Source: Macrothele yani (Eukaryota > Arthropoda > Arachnida > Araneae > Macrothelidae). Taken from it: 64,000 nucleotides of DNA. Made by a program: the position numbers and the translations under genes. Where the stretch lies: positions 15,483,219 to 15,547,218 of the forward strand of contig CM077034.1 in the NCBI GenBank assembly GCA_039090855.1, given 5' to 3'. The notes beneath the pieces are model-generated. The model worked only from the letters and a program-made list of their open reading frames with translations. It made no database searches and was not told where the DNA came from. Positions 53,101 through 64,000 of the stretch are shown one piece after another (the stretch's first letter is position 1; every line of letters starts with the position of its first letter).

Positions 53101-56100
53101 CTCCCTTCCTAAAGTCCTCTACATATGATCTGATCTGATCTACTAGAGCATTGAATGGGCACGTTAAGCCTTCTGATCCCTGGTAGTAAATAAGGGCGTC
53201 TTCTACCTCGCTTCCGTGTCACTTTCCTATCGGGCACTCTAGCCCAAATCTCCTAGCTTCCTATTTCTAAGGGTTGTTTAAGACCTGGGGTCAGACACTC
53301 CCTTCCTAAAAACCTCTACATATGTTCTGATCTGATCTACTAGAGCACTGAATGGGCACGTTAAGCCTTCTGACCCCCGGTAGTAAATAAGGGCGTCTTC
53401 TACCTCGCTTCCGTGTCACTTTCCTATCGGGCACTCTAGCCCAAATCTCCTAGCTTCCTATTTCTAAGGGTTGTTTAAAACCTAGGGTCAGACACTCCCC
53501 ATCTAAGATCCTCTACATATGATCAGATCTGATCTACTAGAGCATTGAATGGGCACGTTAAACCTTCTAAAATCGGTAGTAAATAAGGGCGTCTTCTACC
53601 TGGCTTCAGTGTCACTTTCCTATCGGGGACTCTAGCCCAAATATTCTAGCTTCCTATTTCTAAGGAATGTTTAAGACCTGTGGTCAGACACTCCCTTCCT
53701 AAAATCCTCTACATATGATCTGATCTGATCTGATCTACTAGAGCATTGAATGGGCACGTTAAGACTTCTGATCCCCACTAGTAGATAAGGGCGTCTTCTA
53801 CCTCGCTTCCGTGTCACTTTCCTATCGGGCACTCTAGCCCAAATCTCCTAGCTTCCTATTTCTAAGGGTTGTTTAAGACCTGGGGTCAGACACTCCCTTC
53901 CTAAAGTCCTCTACATATGATCTGATCTGATCTACTAGAGCATTGAATGGGCACGTTAAGCCTTCTGATCCCCCGGTAGTAAATAAGGGCGTCTTCTACC
54001 TCGCTTCCGTGTCACTTTCCTATCGGGCACTCTAGCCCAAATCTCCTAGCTTCCTATTTCTAAGGGTTGTTTAAGACCTGGGGTCAGACACTCCCTTCCT
54101 AAAGTCCTCTACATATGATCTGATCTGATCTACTAGAGCATTGAATGGGCACGTTAAGCCTTCTGATCCCCGGTAGTAAATAAGGGCGTCTTCTACCTCG
54201 CTTCCGTGTCACTTTCCTATCGGGCACTCTAGCCCAAATCTCCTAGCTTCCTATTTCTAAGGGTTGTTTAAGACCTGGGGTAAGACACTCCTTTCCTAAA
54301 ATCCTCTACATATGATCTGATCTGATCTACTAGAGCATTGAATGGGCACGTTAAGCCTTATGATCCCCGGTAGTAAATAAGGGCGTCTTCTACCTCGCTT
54401 CCGTGTCACTTTCTTATAGGGCACTCTAGCCCAAATCTCATTTCTAAGGGTTGTTTAAGACCTGGGGTCAGACACTCCCTTCCTAAAATCCTCTACATAT
54501 GATCTGATCTGATCTACTAGAGCATTGAATGGGCACGTTAAGCCTTCTGACACCCGGTAGTAAATAAGGGCGTCTTCTACCTCGCTTCCGTGTCACTTTA
54601 CTATCGGGCACTCTAGTCCAAATCTCCTAGCTTCCTATTTCTAAGGGTTGTTTAAGACCTGGGGTCAGACACTCCCTTCCTAAAGTCCTCTACATATGAT
54701 CTGATCTGATCTACTAGAGCATTGAATGGGCACGTTAAGCCTTATGATTGCCGGTAGTAAATAAGGGCGTCTTCTACCTCGCTTCCGTGTCACTTTCCTA
54801 TCATGCACTCTAGCCCAAATCTCCTAGCTTCCTATTTCTAAGGGTTGTTTAAGACCTGGGGTCAGACACTCCTTCCTAAAATCCTCTACATATGATCTGA
54901 TATGATCTACTAGAGCATTGAATGGGCACGTTAAGCCTTCTGACCCCCGGTAGTAAATAAGGGCGTCTTCTACCTCGCTTCCGTGTCACTTTCCTATAGG
55001 GCACTCTAGCCCAAATCTCCTAGCTTCCTATTTCTAAGGGTTGTTTAAGACCTGGGGTAAGACACTCCCTTTCCTGAAATCCTCTACATATGATCTGATC
55101 TGATCTACTAGAGCACTGAATGGGCACGTTAAGCCTTCTGACACCCGGTAGTAAATAAGGGCGCCTTCTACCTCGCTTCCGTGTCACTTTCCTATCGGGC
55201 ACTCTAGCCCAAATCTCCTAGCTTCCTATTTCTAAGGGTTGTTTAAGACCTGGGGTCAGACACTCCCCATCCTAAGATCCTCTACATATGATCTGATCTG
55301 ATCTACTAGAGCATTGAATGGGCACGTTAAACCTTCTAAAATCGGTAGTAAATAAGGGCGTCTTCTACCTGGCTTCCGTGTCACTTTCCTATCGGGGACT
55401 CTAGCCCAAATATTCCTAGCTTCCTATTTCTAAGGGATGTTTAAGACCTGTGGTCAGACACTCCCTTCCTAAAATCCTCTACATATGATCTGATCTGATC
55501 TGATCTACTAGAGCATTGAATGGGCACGTTAAGACTTCTGATCCCCACTAGTAGATAAGGGCGCCTTCTACCTCGCTTCCGTGTCACTTTCCTATCGGGC
55601 ACTCTAGCCCAAATCTCCTAGCTTCCTATTTCTAAGGGTTGTTTAAGACCTGGGGTCAGACACTCCCTTCCTAAAGTCCTCTACATATGATCTGATCTGA
55701 TCTACTAGAGCATTGAATGGGCACGTTAAGCCTTATGATCCCCGGTAGTAAATAAGGGCGTCTTCTACCTCGCTTCCGTGTCACTTTCCTATAGGGCACT
55801 CTAGCCCAAATCTCCTAGCTTCCTATTTCTAAGGGTTGTTTAAGACCTGGGGTCAGACACTCCCTTCCTAAAATCCTCTACATATGATCAGATCTGATCT
55901 ACTAGAGCATTGAATGGACACGTTAAGCCTTCTGACCCCCGGTAGTAAATAAGGGCGTCTTCTACCTCGCTTCCGTGTCACTTTCCTATCGGGCACTCTA
56001 GCCCAAATCTCCTAGCTTTCTATTTCTAAGGGTTGTTTAAGACCTGGGGTCAGACACTCCCTTCCTAAAATCCTCTACATATGATCAGATCTGATCTACT

Positions 56101-59100
56101 AGAGCATTGAATGGGCACGTTAAGCCTTCTGACCCCCGGTAGTAAATAAGGGCGTCTTCTACCTCGCTTCCGTGTCACTTTCCTATCGGGCACTCTAGCC
56201 CAAATCTCCTAGCTTTCTATTTCTAAGGGTTGTTTAAGACCTGGGGTCAGACACTCCCTTCCTAAAATCCTCTACATATGATCTGATCTGATCTACTAGA
56301 GCATTGAATGGGCACGTTAAGCCTTCTGACCCCCGGTAGTAAATAAGGGCGTCTTCTACCTCGCTTCCGTGTCACTTTCCTATCGGGCACTCTAGCCCAA
56401 ATCTCCTAGCTTTCTATTTCTAAGGGTTGTTTAAGACCTGGGGTCAGACACTCCCTTCCTAAAAACCTCTACATATGATCTGATCTGATCTACTAGAGCA
56501 TTGAATGGACACGTTAAGCCTTCTGACCCCCGGTAGTAAATAAGGGCGTCTTCTACCTCGCTTCCGTGTCACTTTCCTATCGGGCACTCTAGCCCAAATC
56601 TCCTAGCTTTCTATTTCTAAGGGTTGTTTAAGACCTGGGGTCAGACACACCCTTCCTAAAATCCTCTACATATGATCAGATCTGATCTACTAGAGCATTG
56701 AATGGGCACGTTAAGCCTTCTGACCCCCGGTAGTAAATAAGGGCGTCTTCTACCTCGCTTCCGTGTCACTTTCCTATCGGGCACTCTAGCCCAAATCTCC
56801 TAGCTTTCTATTTCTAAGGGTTGTTTAAGACCTGGGGTCAGACACTCCCTTCCTAAAAACCTCTACATATGATCTGATCTGATCTACTAGAGCATTGAAT
56901 GGACACGTTAAGCCTTCTGACCCCCGGTAGTAAATAAGGGCGTCTTCTACCTCGCTTCCGTGTCACTTTCCTATCGGGCACTCTAGCCCAAATCTCCTAG
57001 CTTTCTATTTCTAAGGGTTGTTTAAGACCTGGGGTCAGACACTCCCTTCCTAAAATCCTCTACATATGATCAGATCTGATCTACTAGAGCATTGAATGGG
57101 CACGTTAAGCCTTCCGACCCCCGGTAGTAAATAAGGGCGTCTTCTACCTCGCTTCCGTGTCACTTTCCTATCGGGCACTCTAGCCCAAATTTCCTAGCTT
57201 TCTATTTCTAAGGGTTGTTTAAGACCTGGGGTCAGACACTCCCTTCCTAAAATCCTCTACATATGATCAGATCTGATCTACTAGAGCATTGAATGGACAC
57301 GTTAAGCCTTCTGACCCCCGGTAGTAAATAAGGGCGTCTTCTACCTCGCTTCCGTGTCACTTTCCTATCGGGCACTCTAGCCCAAATCTCCTAGCTTTCT
57401 ATTTCTAAGGGTTGTTTAAGACCTGGGGTCAGACACTCCCTTCCTAAAATCCTCTACATATGATCACATCTGATCTACTAGAGCATTGAATGGGCACGTT
57501 AAGCCTTCTGACCCCCGGTAGTAAATAAGGGCGTCTTCTACCTCGCTTCCGTGTCACTTTCCTATCGGGCACTCTAGCCCAAATCTCCTAGCTTTCTATT
57601 TCTAAGGGTTGTTTAAGACCTGGGGTCAGACACTCCCTTCCTAAAATCCTCTACATATGATCACATCTGATCTACTAGAGCATTGAATGGGCACGTTAAG
57701 CCTTCTGACCCCCGGTAGTAAATAAGGGCGTCTTCTACCTCGCTTCCGTGTCACTTTCCTATCGGGCACTCTAGCCCAAATCTCCTAGCTTCCTATTTCT
57801 AAGGGTTGCTTAAGACCTGGGGTCAGACACTCCTTTCCTAAAGTCCTCTACATATGATCTGATCTGATCTACTAGAGCATGGAATGGGCACGTTAAGCCT
57901 TCTGACCCCCAATAGTAAATAAGGGCGTCTTCTACCTCGCTTCCGTGTCACTTTCCTATCGGGCACTCTAGCCCAAATCTCCTAGCTTTCTATTTCTAAG
58001 GGTTGTTTAAGACCTGGGGTCAGACACTCCCTTCCTAAAATCCTCTACATATGATCTGATCTGATCTACTAGAGCATTGAATGGGCACGTTAAGCCTTCT
58101 GACCCCTGGTAGTAAAAAAGGGCGTCTTCCACCTCGCTTCCGTGTCACTTTCCTATCGGGCACTCTAGCCCGAATCTCCTAGCTTCCTATTTGTAAGGGT
58201 TGTTTAAGACCTGGGGTCAGACACTCCCTTCCTAAAATCCTCTACATATGATCAGATCTGATCTACTAGAGCATTGAATGGGCACGTTAAGCCTTCTGAC
58301 CCACGGTAGTAAATAAGGGCGTCTTCTACCTCGTTTCCGTGTCACTTTCCTATCGGGCACTCTAGCCCAAATCTCCTAGCTTTCTATTTCTAAGGGTTGT
58401 TTAAGACCTGGGGTCAGACACTCCCTTCCTAAAATCCTCTACATATGATCTGATCTAATCTACTAGAGCATTGAATGGGCACGTTAAGCCTTCTGACCCC
58501 CGGTAGTAAAAAAGGGCGTCTTCTACCTCGCTTCCGTGTCACTTTCCTATCGGGCACTCTAGCCCAAATCTCCTAGCTTCCTATTTCTAAGGGTTGTTTA
58601 AGACCTGGGGTAAGACACTCCCTTCCTAAAGTCCTCTACATATGATCTGATCTGATCTACTAGAGCATTGAATGGGCACGTTAAGCCTTCTGACACCCGG
58701 TAGTAAATAAGGGCGCCTTCTACCTCGCTTCCGTGTCACTTTACTATCGGGCACTCTAGTCCAAATCTTTTAGCTTCCTATTTCTAAGGGTTGTTTACGA
58801 CCTGGGGTAAGACACTCCCTTCCTAAAGTCCTCTACATATGATCTGATCTGATCTACTAGAGCATTGAATGGGCAGGTTAAGCCTTCTGACCCCCGGTAG
58901 TAAAAAAGGGCGTCTTCTACCTCGCTTCCGTGTCACTTTCCTATCGGGCACTCTAGCCCAAATCTCCTAGCTTCCTATTTCTAAGGGTTGTTTAAGACCT
59001 GGGGTCAGACACTCCCTTCCTAAAATCCTCTACATATGATCTGATCTGATCTACTAGAGCATTGAATGGGCACGTTAAGCCTTCTGACACCCGGTAGTAA

Positions 59101-62100
59101 ATAAGGGCGCCTTCTACCTCGCTTCCGTGTCACTTTACTATCGGGCACTCTAGTCCAAATCTTTTAGCTTCCTATTTCTAAGGGTTGTTTAAGACCTGTG
59201 GTAAGACACTCCCTTCCTAAAGTCCTCTACATATGATCTGATCTGATCTACTAGAGCATTGAATGGGCACGTTAAGCCTTATGATCCCCGGTAGTAAATA
59301 AGGGCGTCTTCTACCTCGCTTCCGTGTCACTTTCCTATCGGGCACTCTAGCCCAAATCTCCTAGCTTCCTATTTCTAATTGTTGTTTAAGACCTGGGGTA
59401 AGACACTCCCTTCCTAAAATCCTCTACATATGTTCTGATCTGATCTACTAGAGCACTGAATGGGCACGTTAAGCTTTCTGCTCCCCGCTTCCGTGTCACT
59501 TTCCTATCGGGCACTCTAGCCCAAATCTCCTAGCTTCCTATTTCTAAGGGTTGTTTAAAACCTAGGGTCAGACACTCCCCATCTAAGATCCTCTACATAT
59601 GATCAGATCTGATCTACTAGAGCATTGAATGGGCACGTTAAACCTTCTAAAATCGGTAGTAAATAAGGGCGTCTTCTACCTGGCTTCAGTGTCACTTTCC
59701 TATCGGGGACTCTAGCCCAAATATTCTAGCTTCCTATTTCTAAGGAATGTTTAAGACCTGTGGTCAGACACTCCCTTCCTAAAATCATCTACATATGATC
59801 TGATCTGATCTGATCTACTAGAGCATTGAATAGGCACGTTAAGACTTCTGATCCCCACTAGTAGATAAGGGCGCCTTCTACCTCGCTTCCGTGTCACTTT
59901 CCTATCGGGCACTCTAGCCCAAATCTCCTAACTTCCTATTTCTAAGGGTTGTTTAAGACCTGGGGTCAGACACTCCCTTCCTAAAGTCCTCTACATATGA
60001 TCTGATCTGATCTACTAGAGCATTGAATGGGCACGTTAAGCCTTATGATCCCCGGTAGTAAAAAAGGGCGTCTTCTACCTCGCTTCCGTGTCACTTTCCT
60101 ATCGGGCACTCTAGCCCAAATCTCCTAACTTCCTATTTCTAAGGGTTGCTTAAGACCTGGGGTCAGACACTCCCTTCCTAAAGTCCTCTACATATGATCT
60201 GATCTGATCTACTAGAGCATTGAATGGGCACGTTAAGCCTTATGATCCCCGGTAGTAAATAAGGGCGTCTTCTACCTCGCTTCCGTGTCACTTTCCTATA
60301 GGGCACTCTAGCCCAAATCTCCTAGCTTCCTATTTCTAAGGGTTGTTTAAGACTTGGGGTAAGACACTCCATTCCTAAAGTCCTCTACATATGATCTGAT
60401 CTGATCTACTAGAGCATTGAATGGGCACGTTAAGTCTTATGATCCCCGGTAGTAAATAAGGGCGTCTTCTACCTCGCTTCCGTGTCACTTTCCTATAGGG
60501 CACTCTAGCCCAAATCTCCTAGCTTCCTATTTCTAAGGGTTGTTTAAGACCTGGGGTCAGACACTCCCTTCCTAAAATCCTCTACATATGATCAGATCTG
60601 ATCTACTAGAGCATTGAATGGACACGTTAAGCCTTCTGACCCCCGGTAGTAAATAAGGGCGTCTTCTACCTCGCTTCCGTGTCACTTTCCTATAGGGCAC
60701 TCTAGCCCAAATCTCCTAGCTTCCTATTTCTAAGGGTTGTTTAAGACCTGGGGTCAGACACTCCCTTCCTAAAATCCTCTACATATGATCAGATCTGATC
60801 TACTAGAGCATTGAATGGACACGTTAAGCCTTCTGACCCCCGGTAGTAAATAAGGGCGTCTTCTACCTCGCTTCCGTGTCACTTTCCTATCGGGCACTCT
60901 AGCCCAAATCTCCTAGCTTTCTATTTCTAAGGGTTGTTTAAGACCTGGGGTCAGACACTCCCTTCCTAAAATCCTCTACATATGATCTGATCTACTAGAG
61001 CATTGAATGGGCACGTTAAGCCTTCCGACCCCCGGTAGTAAATAAGGGCGTCTTCTACCTCGCTTCCGTGTCACTTTCCTATCGGGCACTCTAGCCCAAA
61101 TCTCCTAGCTTTCTTTTTCTAAGGGTTGTTTAAGACCTGGGGTCAGACACTCCCTTCCTAAAATCCTCTACATATGATCACATCTGATCTACTAGAGCAT
61201 TGAATGGGCACGTTAAGCCTTCTGACCCCCGGTAGTAAATAAGGGCGTCTTCTACCTCGCTTCCGTGTCACTTTCCTATCGGGCACTCTAGCCCAAATCT
61301 CCTAGCTTTCTATTTCTAAGGGTTGTTTAAGACCTGGGGTCAGACACTCCCTTCCTAAAAACCTCTACATATGATCTGATCTGATCTACTAGAGCATTGA
61401 ATGGACACGTTAAGCCTTCTGACCCCCGGTAGTAAATAAGGGCGTCTTCTACCTCGCTTCCGTGTCACTTTCCTATCGGGCATTCTAGCCCAAATCTCCT
61501 AGCTTTCTATTTCTAAGGGTTGTTTAAGACCTGGGGTCAGACACTCCCTTCCTAAAATCCTCTACATATGATCAGATCTGATCTACTAGAGCATTGAATG
61601 GGCACGTTAAGCCTTCTGACCCCCGGTAGTAAATAAGGGCGTCTTCTACCTCGCTTCCGTGTCACTTTCCTATCGGGCACTCTAGCCCAAATCTCCTAGC
61701 TTTCTATTTCTAAGGGTTGTTTAAGACCTGGGGTCAGACACTCCCTTCCTAAAAACCTCTACATATGATCTGATCTGATCTACTAGAGCATTGAATGGAC
61801 ACGTTAAGCCTTCTGACCCCCGGTAGTAAATAAGGGCGTCTTCTACCTCGCTTCCGTGTCACTTTCCTATCGGGCACTCTAGCCCAAATCTCCTAGCTTT
61901 CTATTTCTAAGGGTTGTTTAAGACCTGGGGTCAGACACTCCCTTCCTAAAATCCTCTACATATGATCAGATCTGATCTACTAGAGCATTGAATGGGCACG
62001 TTAAGCCTTCTGACCCCCGGTAGTAAATAAGGGCGTCTTCTACCTCGCTTCCGTGTCACTTTCCTATCGGGCACTCTAGCCCAAATCTCCTAGCTTTCTA

Positions 62101-64000
62101 TTTCTAAGGGTTGTTTAAGACCTGGGGTCAGACACTCCCTTCCTAAAATCCTCTACATATGATCAGATCTGATCTACTAGAGCATTGAATGGGCACGTTA
62201 AGCCTTCTGACCCCCGGTAGTAAATAAGGGCGTCTTCTACCTCGCTTCCGTGTCACTTTCCTATCGGGCACTCTAGCCCAAATCTCCTAGCTTTCTATTT
62301 CTAAGGGTTGTTTAAGACCTGGGGTCAGACACTCCCTTCCTAAAATCCTCTACATATGATCACATCTGATCTACTAGAGCATTGAATGGGCACGTTAAGC
62401 CTTCTGACCCCCGGTAGTAAATAAGGGCGTCTTCTACCTCGCTTCCGTGTCACTTTCCTATCGGGCACTCTAGCCCAAATCTCCTAGCTTTCTATTTCTA
62501 AGAGTTGTTTAAGACCTGGGGTCAGACACTCCCTTCCTAAAATCCTCTACATATGATCACATCTGATCTACTAGAGCATTGAATGGGCACGTTAAGCCTT
62601 CTGACCCCCGGTAGTAAATAAGGGCGTCTTCTACCTCGCTTCCGTGTCACTTTCCTATCGGGCACTCTAGCCCAAATCTCCTAGCTTCCTATTTCTAAGG
62701 GTTGCTTAAGACCTGGGGTCAGACACTCCTTTCCTAAAGTCCTCTACATATGATCTGATCTGATCTACTAGAGCATTGAATGGGCACGTTAAGCCTTCTG
62801 ACCCCCAATAGTAAATAAGGGCGTCTTCTACCTCGCTTCCGTGTCACTTTCCTATCGGGCACTCTAGCCCAAATCTCCTAGCTTTCTATTTCTAAGGGTT
62901 GTTTAAGACCTGGGGTCAGACACTCCCTTCCTAAAATCCTCTACATATGATCTGATCTGATCTACTAGAGCATTGAATGGGCACGTTAAGCCTTCTGACC
63001 CCTGGTAGTAAAAAAGGGCGTCTTCCACCTCGCTTCCGTGTCACTTTCCTATCGGGCACTCTAGCCCAAATCTCCTAGCTTCCTATTTCTAAGGGTTGTT
63101 TAAGACCTGGGGTCAGACACTCCCTTCCTAAAATCCTCTACATATGATCAGATCTGATCTACTAGAGCATTGAATGGGCACGTTAAGCCTTCTGACCCCC
63201 GGTAGTAAATAAGGGCGTCTTCTACCTCGTTTCCGTGTCACTTTCCTATCGGGCACTCTAGCCCAAATCTCCTAGCTTTCTATTTCTAAGGGTTGTTTAA
63301 GACCTGGGGTCAGACACTCCCTTCCTAAAATCCTCTACATATGATCTGATCTAATCTACTAGAGCATTGAATGGGCACGTTAAGCCTTCTGACCCCCGGT
63401 AGTAAAAAAGGGCGTCTTCTACCTCGCTTCCGTGTCACTTTCCTATCGGGCACTCTAGCCCAAATCTCCTAGCTTCCTATTTCTAAGGGTTGTTTAAGAC
63501 CTGGGGTCAGACACTCCCTTCCTAAAGTCCTCTACATATGATCTGATCTGATCTACTAGAGCATTGAATGGGCACGTTAAGCCTTCTGACACCCGGTAGT
63601 AAATAAGGGCGCCTTCTACCTCGCTTCCGTGTCACTTTACTATCGGGCACTCTAGTCCAAATCTTTTAGCTTCCTATTTCTAAGGGTTGTTTAAGACCTG
63701 GGGTAAGACACTCCCTTCCTAAAGTCCTCTACATATGATCTGATCTGATCTACTAGAGCATTGAATGGGCAGGTTAAGCCTTCTGACCCCCGGTAGTAAA
63801 AAAGGGCGTCTTCTACCTCGCTTCCGTGTCACTTTCCTATCGGGCACTCTAGCCCAAATCTCCTAGCTTCCTATTTCTAAGGGTTGTTTAAGACCTGGGG
63901 TCAGACACTCCCTTCCTAAAATCCTCTACATATGATCTGATCTGATCTACTAGAGCATTGAATGGGCACGTTAAGCCTTCTGACACCCGGTAGTAAATAA
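41139..64000 (-). repeat. Right satellite array, 197-bp monomer, inverted relative to the left array
   Basis: 'cacgttaa' at 41,139 and 41,336, and 'aagacctgggg' at 50,324 and 50,521, all 197 bp apart. About 116 monomers, continuing past the window end. Reverse complement of the left array. Variants cluster in blocks (gcgtccgtg at 42.1-43.8 kb; tagctttcta at 44.2-46.4 and 56.0-57.8 kb; tctatccc at 49.1-49.7 kb). Deleted monomers lie near 54,436 (17 bp) and 59,480 (~50 bp). No genes. Confidence 0.97.
57781..64000. repeat. Higher-order duplication (~4.9 kb, ~25 monomers) in the right array
   Basis: Marker variants recur in the same order about 4.9 kb apart: 'gggttgcttaag' at 57,803 and 62,699; 'cccccaatagtaaa' at ~57,907 and ~62,803; 'tgatctaatctac' at ~58,449 and ~63,349; 'gggcaggttaag' at ~58,871 and ~63,768. 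A different block ('aaaatcggtagtaaataagg') recurs at ~53,569, 55,339 and 59,649 (about 9 and 22 monomers apart). Confidence 0.85.

Noticed and set aside
1..64000. The window as one giant transposon with satellite arms as terminal inverted repeats
   Set aside because: The arms are unequal, run past both window edges, and the island is explained by many independent small insertions. No single transposase or end structure supports it.

Overview
The window is non-coding, repeat-dominated eukaryotic DNA from an invertebrate animal, most likely an arthropod. This rests on dense Tc1/mariner transposons, an RTE-clade LINE, tRNA-headed SINEs, a piggyBac-type element and candidate spliced exons. The arthropod call is inference from repeat content; no species-diagnostic gene is present.

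Layout. (1) 1-11,400: tandem satellite, about 57 monomers of ~197 bp, with a block of alternating 210/197-bp monomers at 5.7-8.4 kb. (2) 11,403-11,630: the array ends in a tRNA-like head on the minus strand. (3) 11,640-40,830: a 29-kb island of nested transposons. It holds an intact RTE LINE (12,588-15,470), an intact Tc1 transposase (15,727-16,758), Tc1 and mariner pseudogenes (several with readable terminal inverted repeats and TA target sites), a TTAA-flanked piggyBac-like non-autonomous element, four tandem arrays born from transposons or SINEs, and a ~1-kb A-rich tract. (4) 40,835-40,912: a second tRNA-Gly-like head, plus strand. (5) 40,913-64,000: the same satellite in the opposite orientation, about 116 further monomers, with multi-kilobase higher-order duplications.

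The central observation is that the satellite monomer is the body of a tRNA-Gly-derived SINE. Each array begins with one SINE head and continues as tandem copies of the SINE body, and the two arrays face away from each other across the island. The same architecture, on a small scale, appears in other SINE families here (135-bp bodies x5 at 37.1-37.8 kb; 168-bp tRNA units x4 at 33.4-34.0 kb; 301-bp units x6-7 at 21.3-23.2 kb). DNA transposons have also been turned into tandem repeats: an 82-bp piece of a transposase gene is repeated exactly 17 times (17,777-19,170), and a MITE together with ~40 bp of the transposase gene it landed in has been amplified ~10-fold (37,889-39,700). The locus looks like a nursery in which dispersed elements are converted to satellites.

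Two stop-free segments with good splice signals (20,698-20,931 and 40,066-40,233, both plus strand, both phase 1-1) may be exons of one host gene whose intron the island fills. I do not recognise the protein. Nothing in the window functions as an operon or pathway; the apparent long reading frames inside arrays are repeat artefacts.
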